Source: Bellilinea sp040754815
Lineage (GTDB): Bacteria > Chloroflexota > Anaerolineae > Anaerolineales > Anaerolineaceae
Reading direction: 5' to 3'
Assembly (NCBI GenBank): GCA_040754815.1
Contig: JBFMBX010000002.1
Span: 248,001 to 312,000 of the forward strand
DNA length: 64,000 nt
A model generated the notes under the pieces. It did not search any database, was not told the origin of the DNA, and worked only from the letters and a program-made list of their open reading frames with translations. Made by a program: the position numbers and the translations under genes. Position 1 is the first letter of the stretch. Each line of letters starts with the position of its first letter. Positions 52,237-60,083 of this stretch are shown here, in pieces.

Positions 52237-53382
52237 ATGGCATCCGATCAGGAATGGATTAAGCGAAACGAAAGTTTTCTGATCCCATTCCTGTATTTGT
52301 TTTGCCGGATCATTCTCTTTCTTTCTCTTGTGCCTTACGGATACTACGGCATTGGCGATTTGCAGGTATACCGCGAGTGGACTTCCCTGCCGGGCTGGCC
52401 GTATCTGAATTACTGGGTGGAATATCCGCCGCTGTTTCCGTTCCTGAGCGAAGGACTTTACCGCCTTTCCGCCGGTCAGGATTTTTTGTATGACTTTCTG
52501 ATTGCGCTGGTTCTGGCATTGGCCGGGGCAGCCAGTTTATATTATTTTTACCGCATCGCATGTGAGGTTCATGATGAGCAGAGCAGCAGAATACGCACAC
52601 TGGTTCTGTTCGGCGTGATGGTCACCCTGCCATACACATGGTGGTATGCCGATTCGATTACTTTGTTTTTCATGATGGCAGGCATCTGGGCAATTGTGAC
52701 CCAAAAAGACCATCTGGCGGGAATCTGGATTGGGCTGGGGGTGCTTGCCAAGTGGTTCCCCCTCTTTTTACTGCCCGCCCTTTTCCGCCAGCGTTCTATA
52801 AAAAGGATTATGGTCATCGGAAGTATCGCTCTATTACTCGCTAGCGTAATTTGGCTGGCTCTTTTTGTGGTTTCACCCGATATGACCCGCGCCGCCCTGC
52901 TCTCTCAACTGGGGCGTTCCTCATGGCAAACCGTTTGGGCATTGATTGACGGTAACATGACCACCGGCGCATACCTGACCATTGAACAGCGGTTAGACCC
53001 TTCGCAAAGCATGGTAAGCACCGGAAACCCGCCCATCATCCCGCCCCTGCTCACCCTGCTGATTTTCAGCATGATTGGAATTGCCGTTTTGATTCGCCGC
53101 TCTCAGCCCACAAGTTTCAATTATATTTCCAATATCGGCGTCATCTGGTTATTGTTCCTGCTCTGGTCGCCGGGGTGGAGTTCGCAATGGGTATTGTATC
53201 TTTTACCTCTCGTCTTACTGCTCTTGCCAATCGGTAAGGGGGTATTATTCAGCCTTGGTCTGGTAATGGTCAATGTGATTGAGTTTCCATTTTTACTGGG
53301 GAGGCATTTAACCGACTCGCTTTGGGTCTTGATTCCAGTTCGGGTGTTGATGAATTTAATTATATTCTTTCATCTACTATAA
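52237..53382 (+). CDS. Multi-TM GT-C-type glycosyltransferase-like protein
   Basis: 381 residues with about ten TM helices. The first loop (GYYGIGDLQVYREWTSLPGWPYLNYWVEYPPLFPFLSEGLYRL) has the acidic residue and the EYPP motif seen in PIG-M/GT87-type mannosyltransferases. It probably moves a sugar from a polyprenyl-phosphate donor on the outer face. It starts 2 bp after the MBL gene stop and ends at the border of the AT-rich island. Confidence 0.8.
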   Translation: MASDQEWIKRNESFLIPFLYLFCRIILFLSLVPYGYYGIGDLQVYREWTSLPGWPYLNYWVEYPPLFPFLSEGLYRLSAGQDFLYDFLIALVLALAGAASLYYFYRIACEVHDEQSSRIRTLVLFGVMVTLPYTWWYADSITLFFMMAGIWAIVTQKDHLAGIWIGLGVLAKWFPLFLLPALFRQRSIKRIMVIGSIALLLASVIWLALFVVSPDMTRAALLSQLGRSSWQTVWALIDGNMTTGAYLTIEQRLDPSQSMVSTGNPPIIPPLLTLLIFSMIGIAVLIRRSQPTSFNYISNIGVIWLLFLLWSPGWSSQWVLYLLPLVLLLLPIGKGVLFSLGLVMVNVIEFPFLLGRHLTDSLWVLIPVRVLMNLIIFFHLL

Positions 53383-53757
53383 ATTTTTTTCAAATTCAAT
53401 CTCTTGCAAATACATCAGTAACCTATTACCTTTTGCTAAGAAATTTTTAAGTTTACGCTCCTTTCAAAATATTTTCTGAAATGACACTTTCGGACTCATG
53501 AAATATCAATTTTTGAATATTCACTTTATCAGTTTACTAGTTTCGTCACGATTGTTACTTTTACTTAATTTTCTAAATCTTGATACTACCTGACTTTTTA
53601 TAAAATAACAGCAGAAAAACTTCTAACAAACAAGAAGTTAAATCTAAATTATTCTTACAAGGATGAGTATAATATTTCAGGGTGTCATCTCAATTCTAAA
53701 TCCCATTGAAATTTCTGGAATAATAAATAATGTTATAGTCAATACCAACTTAGTAAA
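53383..53757. other. 375-bp AT-rich non-coding gap
   Basis: Very AT-rich with no ORF of substance or RNA motif. It opens the AT-rich island and presumably holds the promoter of the next gene; no hexamer pair is convincing. Confidence 0.6.
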
Positions 53758-55380
53758 ATGATCAACTACATTCAGCCTCTCAAACGAAGAACACTTAGTT
53801 TAGTAACAAAGAAACAATTATCCTTTTTTATCATTACTTGGGCAATCTCTTTCGGTTTCTTTGTAAGGGCATACCCCGCTTTTACTAATCCTATGCCATT
53901 AAACGACGGTGGATTGTTTTTATCCATTGTCGAAGACATTATGGCGAAAAATTTTACACTTCCACAGACTATCTCTTATAACAATGGCAACATCCCTTTG
54001 AGTTATCCTCCCCTTGCTTTTTATGTCATCGCTTTTTTTTCAAAATATTTTTTGATCGAACCTATACTTATTTTAAAGTGGATGCCTATTATCATAAGTA
54101 CAGTTTCAATTGGTGCGATATACCTTTTAGCAAAAGAAATTCACAAGGATGAACTTATTGCCTCGTTATCTTCAATTAGCTTTGCCATGTTTCCCCCATC
54201 TATTAGTTGGTTTATCATGGGAGGTGGTGTTACAAGATCTTTTGGAATTTTATTTTCTATATTGACTATGTTATTTGCTTATCGTTTATTTACTAAAGGA
54301 AAGTGGATAAATTGTTTATTAACTTCAATTTTCGGTAGTCTATTATTGTTAAGTCACCCTCAATGGATATTACAAACTGTTGGGGTTATCATTATCTTTT
54401 TTCTAAAGTTTGGCAATAAAGATAAAAATATAAAATTATCCTTTATTACCGCCATTATTATCATCATAATTACGATGCCATGGTGGCTTGCGGTAATTCA
54501 AACAAATTCCACGACTATGGCAAACGCAATAAAAACAGGTTTTCATAATTTTGCAAATTTTTTAATACCTTTTTTGCTTACTTTTGGAAAAGAACCATTT
54601 TTTCCAATTATCACATTAACAGGCGTCTTGGGGCTAATTTATTTTATTCAGAAAGGGAGTTATTGGTATGGAGTGTGGTTCTTATATCCATTTTTTATAG
54701 ATCCGCGAAGTGCTTTTTCGGCTGCATCCATACCCATTTCAATTACTTCAGGAATTGGCTTACTTATTTTACTTCAAACAATAAATATGTTCTCTTCCTC
54801 CAAGCCGGCTGAGCCTTGTACTAAGGACCTCGAGAGTGATTACAATTTAAATATGTCAAGAAGTTCAAAATTGGGAATAGGATTTTTTTTAATTTACACC
54901 TTGGCTGGTGGCTTTGCAAATACTTTGCAAATTTCAGATGTGGTTCTGAAGACGGAGGTTATAAATTCGTTTTCTTGGATAAAACAAAATATCCCACCAA
55001 ATAGCAATTTTCTTGTGATTTCTGCCGAACCTTTATTTGCAAATCCAATTCAAGAGTGGTTTTATCCATTAACTAAATCAAACTCCCTAAACACATATCA
55101 AGGCAGAGAATGGCTGCCAGATTTTGACCATTTTGTTTCTAATAATGCCACCTTGCAGGATTGTAAATATAAAACTATTAGTTGTTTAAATGAATGGCTC
55201 GCCTCAAACAATATAGGATACGAATATATTTACCTTTACGAGGGGAAAGTTCCAACTTTGGGTATCGAAGAGATTCAAGCTAGCTTGTCCTTAGGAGAAT
55301 CGTTAAAAGCGGATAACCACCATTTACTTGTTTATCAATCGCAAAACATAAAAATTTTCAGGTTGAAATACGATGAATAA
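53758..55380 (+). CDS. AT-rich multi-TM GT-C-like membrane protein
   Basis: 540 residues with about ten TM helices. The first loop (FFVRAYPAFTNPMPLNDGGLFLSIVEDIM) has the Asp-bearing pattern of GT-C enzymes, with LSYPPLAFYVIAFF after it. A soluble C-terminal domain of about 150 residues follows (SFSWIKQNIPPNSNFLVISAEPLF). Codon use is strongly A/T-biased compared with the flanks, a sign of transfer. There is no clear SD. It overlaps the next gene by 8 bp. Confidence 0.78.
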   Translation: MINYIQPLKRRTLSLVTKKQLSFFIITWAISFGFFVRAYPAFTNPMPLNDGGLFLSIVEDIMAKNFTLPQTISYNNGNIPLSYPPLAFYVIAFFSKYFLIEPILILKWMPIIISTVSIGAIYLLAKEIHKDELIASLSSISFAMFPPSISWFIMGGGVTRSFGILFSILTMLFAYRLFTKGKWINCLLTSIFGSLLLLSHPQWILQTVGVIIIFFLKFGNKDKNIKLSFITAIIIIIITMPWWLAVIQTNSTTMANAIKTGFHNFANFLIPFLLTFGKEPFFPIITLTGVLGLIYFIQKGSYWYGVWFLYPFFIDPRSAFSAASIPISITSGIGLLILLQTINMFSSSKPAEPCTKDLESDYNLNMSRSSKLGIGFFLIYTLAGGFANTLQISDVVLKTEVINSFSWIKQNIPPNSNFLVISAEPLFANPIQEWFYPLTKSNSLNTYQGREWLPDFDHFVSNNATLQDCKYKTISCLNEWLASNNIGYEYIYLYEGKVPTLGIEEIQASLSLGESLKADNHHLLVYQSQNIKIFRLKYDE

Positions 55381-56584
55381 AAAAATATATATAAAAAAAT
55401 TATTTCCAAAAATTGTTATTTTTTTTCTTATTAGTAGTTTGTTTTGGTTTGTAAGTGTCAAAATTGTTTCATATGTTGACACCGTGGACAGCGATTTTTT
55501 TTCTTTCTGGCTCGCTGGGAGAGTAATTCAAAAAGGTTTAAATCCTTATAATGAACAAGTCTGGATTGAAGGGCATTATATATACGACGCTGATTGGGTT
55601 TCAGATAAGGCTTTTCTTTACCCATTATATTTAGGTTTATTTATGATTCCCATAAGTCATTTCGACTTAAACACCTCGTACGGAATTTGGGTCTGGATTT
55701 CACAATTATTAATTTTTCTCTCTGGTGTTTACTTAATAATTTCTACAATTTCTCATCGAAGCCATTATTTTTTATTTCCGATTATTGCAGGCATTATATT
55801 ATTCCGCCCATTATTTCCTTTACTGTTAAGTGGTCAAATCGCAGCGTTGTTATTGTTTATACTTGTTTTATCTCTATATTTGACAAAAAAACACCTCGAC
55901 TTTTTAGGGGGATTGACTTTATCTTTGCTCTCAATTAAGCCAAATATCGCAATTCCTTTATTATTTTTTATTTCAATTTACCTATTAGTTACAAAACGAT
56001 ATCAATTTCTTTTGGGTATAGTGGTCGGTTTATTGTCGCTATTCCTTTTAGCGTGGATAGCTCAACCTAATTGGTTTATTGACTATTTTTATGTTTTAGT
56101 CTCAAAACAAACAAGCACATTTGGTTATTCTCCTTCTATTTGGGGTTTAGCGTTCTTAATTACAGGGGGGAAAATTGAATCGACAATTACTATCTCACTT
56201 TTATTTTGTTTTATTATTCTTGTTTATTACGTTAGATCCATTCTCTTAAGCAAAGAACAAGATCCATTACAAGCAATAAGTCTTTCCATAGCAATTGCTG
56301 TATTTATCACACCATATATTTGGCCTTATGATCAGATCATTCTCATCGTACCGATAATTTTTATAATCGCCAATCTTATAAAAAAAAGATATCCCTACCT
56401 GATCAGCGCAACTTTCTTTCTTTTGATAGATTTATTCAGCTTAATAATTTTATTATATTCCCAGCAAATACAAAAAGAAAATTTACAGTCTTTGATACCT
56501 TTGACGTTGATTATTATTTTATTCATTCTACCAAGTCCTAATGTCATAAAATCAATTGAGCAAGCAACTCATACCCAATCTTAG
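55373..56584 (+). CDS. AT-rich GT87-like membrane glycosyltransferase
   Basis: 403 residues with about ten TM helices. The N-terminal segment VDSDFFSFWLAGRVIQKGLNPYNEQVW matches the GT87/DUF2029 pattern (acidic residue, FWxAG, GxNPY). FLGGLTLSLLSIKPNIAIPLLFF is also typical. It likely transfers a sugar from a polyprenyl carrier. It shares the low GC of its partner and overlaps it by 8 bp, so the pair probably arrived together. Confidence 0.82.
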   Translation: MNKKIYIKKLFPKIVIFFLISSLFWFVSVKIVSYVDTVDSDFFSFWLAGRVIQKGLNPYNEQVWIEGHYIYDADWVSDKAFLYPLYLGLFMIPISHFDLNTSYGIWVWISQLLIFLSGVYLIISTISHRSHYFLFPIIAGIILFRPLFPLLLSGQIAALLLFILVLSLYLTKKHLDFLGGLTLSLLSIKPNIAIPLLFFISIYLLVTKRYQFLLGIVVGLLSLFLLAWIAQPNWFIDYFYVLVSKQTSTFGYSPSIWGLAFLITGGKIESTITISLLFCFIILVYYVRSILLSKEQDPLQAISLSIAIAVFITPYIWPYDQIILIVPIIFIIANLIKKRYPYLISATFFLLIDLFSLIILLYSQQIQKENLQSLIPLTLIIILFILPSPNVIKSIEQATHTQS

Positions 56585-56596
56585 CTCGAAAGTTTG

Positions 56597-56602
56597 TATA
56601 AT
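56597..56602 (+). promoter_or_regulatory. -10 box for a leaderless metalloprotease mRNA
   Basis: TATAAT ends 7 nt before ATG 56610, with no room for an SD. The -35 region is poor. Confidence 0.5.
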
Positions 56603-56609
56603 ATCAAAC

Positions 56610-58667
56610 ATGAACAACTCCTCCCGTACCCTCATTATTATCCTCATCGTATTCCTCGTCCTCTGCCTGTGCCTTTGTGCCGCAGTTATTTTTACCGGTG
56701 CGTTGGGTCTGTTGATCTTTCGTTCCGAATCCACTGCACCGGATAATTCACCCGCCTTCCAGATTACACCGCCTTTCGAAGAGTGGCGCGAACTCATCCC
56801 CACCCTGCCGGAGATGGATGATCCTCCCGCCATCGCCACCCCCTACAGTGTCCCTGTCAGCGAAGGCGCTTACGAGACTTTACAAAGCCTCCAGCAGGCT
56901 CTTGTACCGGTCAACGATCCCCGTGAATTAGCCGAGCGGCTCGGCGGTAAAGATGAAATTCCCGAAACCGTGCCGTACAGCGGCCCTTTTCAGGTGGGTG
57001 ATCGCGAAACATTTTGGGTGACCAATGTGGATACCACCGAAAACTTTCAGGTGGAAGCCGTCCTTCGCTATGTAACTGATAACGCTTACTTCTGGATCGA
57101 GGACGGTGTTTCGTACAACGAAGCAGCGCTGCGCCGACTGGCCGAAACTTTTGACAATCAGATAATCCCGACCAACCGCGAATTTTTCGGAACGGAGTGG
57201 AACCCCGGTGTGGATAACGACCCGCGTTTGTTCGTCCTCTATACCCGCGGTGCGGGCAGCAACATCGCCGGTTATTTTTCCTCCGCCGATTCGGTGCATC
57301 CACTTGCGCATCAATACTCCAACGCCCATGAAATGTTCATTCTCAGCGCCGATAATACCGGCTTTGAAGAGGAATTCACCTACGGCGTGCTGGCCCACGA
57401 ATTCCAACACATGATTCACTGGTACCGCGACCGCAACGAGGAAACCTGGCTCAACGAGGGTTTTTCAGAACTGGCTGCCTTTTTGAACGGTTACGATCCC
57501 GGCGGCTTCGATTACATCTTTTCCGTCAACCCCGATCATCAATTGAATGATTGGCCAACCGACTCGAGCGCCACCACTCCCTATTACGGCGCATCATTCC
57601 TGTTTGTCACTTACTTCCTCGAACGCTTTGGAGAAGATGCCACCAAAGCCCTCGTTGCCCACCCCGATAACGGGCTGGACAGCATGGATGCCGTGCTGGC
57701 CTCACTCAACCAGCGCGACCCCCTCACCGATCAACTTATTCAGGCCGACGACCTCTTTGTGGATTGGACATTGGCCAATTATCTGAATGACCCTCAGATC
57801 GGCGATGGCCGCTTTACTTACACCGATTACAGCAGCGCGCCTTCCGTCAATGATACGGAGGTTTTCTCGGATTGCGATGGTCGTATTCAGAACCGCACCG
57901 TCAAACAATACGGCGCGGATTATATCCGCTTCAATTGTCAGGGCAATTTTACGCTCTCGTTTCAGGGCAACAGCGAGGTGGGAGTATTACCGATCGCAGC
58001 CTACTCCGGTGAGTATGCCTTTTGGTCGAACAAGGGCGATGAATCGAATATGACCCTTACCCGTGAATTTGACTTTACCACCGTCAGCAGCCCGATAGAA
58101 CTGACCTACCACACCTGGTATGATCTGGAAGAGGATTACGACTATCTTTATTTAGTCGCTTCCGAAGATGGCGGCGAAACCTGGCAAATTCTGACCACCC
58201 CCTCGTGTACCACCGAAAACCCCTCCGGCAACAGTTACGGCTGTGGCTACAACGGCAGTACCGACGGCTACATCGAGGAAACAGTGGATCTTTCCCGTTT
58301 TGCCGGTAAAAAGGTACTGTTGCGGTTTGAGTATGTGACCGATGCCGCCGTCAACGGCGAAGGCCTGCTGGTAGATGACATCTCAATCCCGGCAATTGAT
58401 TACTTCACCGATTTTGAAAATGATAACGGCGGCTGGAAGGCAGAGGGTTTTGTGCGCATTCAAAACCGCCTGCCGCAAACTTTCCGTCTTTCACTCATTT
58501 ATCTGGGCGAAAATCCCCGCGTGGAATACCTGAACGTGGATGATTTGCAAACCTTGAACTACACCGTGGAAGTGGACTCTCCCTCCCAGCCGGTAATTCT
58601 GGTGGTCAGCGGAACCACGCGCTTCACCCGCCAGCCGGCTACCTACACCTTCAGCGCTCAGCGGTAA
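56610..58667 (+). CDS. Membrane-anchored M6-like zinc metalloprotease
   Basis: 685 residues from ATG 56610. An N-terminal TM (TLIIILIVFLVLCLCLCAAVIFTGALGLLIF in two parts) anchors it; cysteines may be lipid or disulphide sites. The catalytic site is LAHEFQHMIHW with NEGFSELAAFL downstream (HExxH plus Glu). The C-terminal half has a jellyroll-like domain (LTYHTWYDLEEDYDYLYLVASEDGGETW) as in immune inhibitor A proteins. It probably degrades extracellular proteins. The start lies just after the island gene stop and GC returns to normal here. Confidence 0.88.
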   Translation: MNNSSRTLIIILIVFLVLCLCLCAAVIFTGALGLLIFRSESTAPDNSPAFQITPPFEEWRELIPTLPEMDDPPAIATPYSVPVSEGAYETLQSLQQALVPVNDPRELAERLGGKDEIPETVPYSGPFQVGDRETFWVTNVDTTENFQVEAVLRYVTDNAYFWIEDGVSYNEAALRRLAETFDNQIIPTNREFFGTEWNPGVDNDPRLFVLYTRGAGSNIAGYFSSADSVHPLAHQYSNAHEMFILSADNTGFEEEFTYGVLAHEFQHMIHWYRDRNEETWLNEGFSELAAFLNGYDPGGFDYIFSVNPDHQLNDWPTDSSATTPYYGASFLFVTYFLERFGEDATKALVAHPDNGLDSMDAVLASLNQRDPLTDQLIQADDLFVDWTLANYLNDPQIGDGRFTYTDYSSAPSVNDTEVFSDCDGRIQNRTVKQYGADYIRFNCQGNFTLSFQGNSEVGVLPIAAYSGEYAFWSNKGDESNMTLTREFDFTTVSSPIELTYHTWYDLEEDYDYLYLVASEDGGETWQILTTPSCTTENPSGNSYGCGYNGSTDGYIEETVDLSRFAGKKVLLRFEYVTDAAVNGEGLLVDDISIPAIDYFTDFENDNGGWKAEGFVRIQNRLPQTFRLSLIYLGENPRVEYLNVDDLQTLNYTVEVDSPSQPVILVVSGTTRFTRQPATYTFSAQR

Positions 58668-58673
58668 ACATTC

Positions 58674-58708
58674 AAAAAGGGCTGTTTCTTCGGGAAACAG
58701 CCCTTTTT
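58674..58708. terminator. Bidirectional terminator with UUCG tetraloop
   Basis: AAAAAGGGCTGTTTC and its complement pair around a C(UUCG)G loop, with A-run and T-run on the two sides. It serves the metalloprotease and the converging YtxH gene. Confidence 0.9.
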
Positions 58709-58723
58709 GATGATCTTTTTCGT

Positions 58724-58948
58724 TCACTCCAATTTAATCTGCGGCTGGCGCAGGCGGTTCAATTCTTCTTCCAGTTCTTTGCGCCGTTGTTCTGCGGCAG
58801 TACGTACTTCACTGCTAAGCCTATCAATGGTTTCACCAATTTGCTCTTGTAACTGCCGTCCTGATGAAGGCGCAAACAGCAACGCCAGCGTACCTCCCAC
58901 CAGACCGCCTATCAACAATCCCACCAGAAAACTTGTCAGGCGACGCAT
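58724..58948 (-). CDS. YtxH-like small membrane protein
   Basis: 74 residues with GGAGGT before ATG 58948. The N-terminal glycine-rich TM (FLVGLLIGGLVGGTLALLFAP) followed by SSGRQLQEQIGE and a charged coiled coil is the YtxH pattern. YtxH proteins are general-stress-linked small membrane proteins of unknown function. Confidence 0.85.
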   Translation of the reverse strand: MRRLTSFLVGLLIGGLVGGTLALLFAPSSGRQLQEQIGETIDRLSSEVRTAAEQRRKELEEELNRLRQPQIKLE

Positions 58949-59002
58949 TGCTACCTCCTTTTTTATAAATCAATCCACGACTTTCTCTGATTATAGCGGT
59001 AT

Positions 59003-59986
59003 TCATTCCCGTTTTGCCAGCCCCAGCCGAACGAAAAGCAGCGGCGCGGCGGCTGAAACCCAAAAACCAATCAAAGTATACCGCAAAAATCGAAAACCAT
59101 ATCCGACCATCTCCGGCTGGTCCGGCAACAATGCGCCTAAACCGGCATATAAAACCACTAAACCGGCAATTCCCAGCACATAGCGCCCAATGAATTGCGG
59201 CAGAATACCGCCTGTTTTCATGAGACCACCGCGGCGCAGCATCAGGATCACCCCCGTGAGCAAGCCGAACCATGTGCCGCCAATCGTGAAAAATGGCGCC
59301 AGTGTCATCGGGTTGATGGGATCGTCAGGTGCAGCCATCAGGGCGGCGTTAACCCACTCCTGAGGTAGAGACCATTGGTTGACCCCCAGCAAAATGAGGA
59401 AACCGCTCAGCAGGATGATGATTGCACTGGCAATAGCAACCGTCAACTGCCGGCTGGGAGACAGACGAAGAAACCAGCCCAGCATCGGTCTTTCCAACTG
59501 GAGGAAGGCAATCAACAGCAATCCGCCTATTCCCCAGCCTACCAACACATCGCTGGCAAAATGGACACCCAAAACAAGCCGCGAAAAGCCGATCAGTAAA
59601 ATCAACACCCCCACCAGCCAGCGAAACCAGCCGCTATTGACCTTGACCGCCGCTAAACCCCACAAACTGACTGCGTTTTGGGCATGTCCGGAGGGCATCC
59701 CAAAAGAAGTTTCGCTGCTCAATGCCTGCACCGTATTACTCACCCAGTAAGGTCTGGGCAAGTGAAACGCCACTTTCAGCAAGGAATTGACCACATTGCT
59801 AAAAATGAGCATACTGCCAATTCGTAACCCCAGCCCGGCATCAATGCACCAGTATAAAAGAGGAATGATTAATAAATAGATTTCTTCATTTCCAAGATAA
59901 GTAATCCATTTGAAGAAAGATGATGCACCCCCCAAAGTAGCCTGAATTTGCTGGATAAAGGAAAGTTCTCTCAACAATACATCCAT
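59003..59986 (-). CDS. PAP2-family membrane phosphatase
   Basis: 327 residues from ATG 59986 with GGGGA upstream. The acid-phosphatase site is complete: KVAFHLPRP (Kx6RP), FGMPSGHAQNAV (PSGH) and SRLVLGVHFASDVL (SRx5Hx3D). There are eight or so TM helices, three beyond the PAP2 core. It likely acts on undecaprenyl diphosphate or phosphatidate. The divergent 97-bp gap holds the promoter of the next gene. Confidence 0.93.
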   Translation of the reverse strand: MDVLLRELSFIQQIQATLGGASSFFKWITYLGNEEIYLLIIPLLYWCIDAGLGLRIGSMLIFSNVVNSLLKVAFHLPRPYWVSNTVQALSSETSFGMPSGHAQNAVSLWGLAAVKVNSGWFRWLVGVLILLIGFSRLVLGVHFASDVLVGWGIGGLLLIAFLQLERPMLGWFLRLSPSRQLTVAIASAIIILLSGFLILLGVNQWSLPQEWVNAALMAAPDDPINPMTLAPFFTIGGTWFGLLTGVILMLRRGGLMKTGGILPQFIGRYVLGIAGLVVLYAGLGALLPDQPEMVGYGFRFLRYTLIGFWVSAAAPLLFVRLGLAKRE

Positions 59987-60047
59987 GGAAAATCCCCTGC
60001 AAATTTCCAAATATTATACTTAATGGATCAACGTTGATCCCCCACCA

Positions 60048-60077
60048 TTGACGTTTAGCGCAAAAGTATTGTACACT
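60048..60077 (+). promoter_or_regulatory. Promoter giving a leaderless TgpA-like mRNA
   Basis: TTGACG (60048-60053), an 18-bp spacer, TACACT (60072-60077), then 6 nt to ATG 60084. No SD. Confidence 0.6.
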
Positions 60078-60083
60078 AAAATT

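Noticed and set aside
53383..53757. An insertion sequence remnant at the AT-rich island border
   Set aside because: No terminal inverted repeats, target duplication or transposase fragment could be seen.
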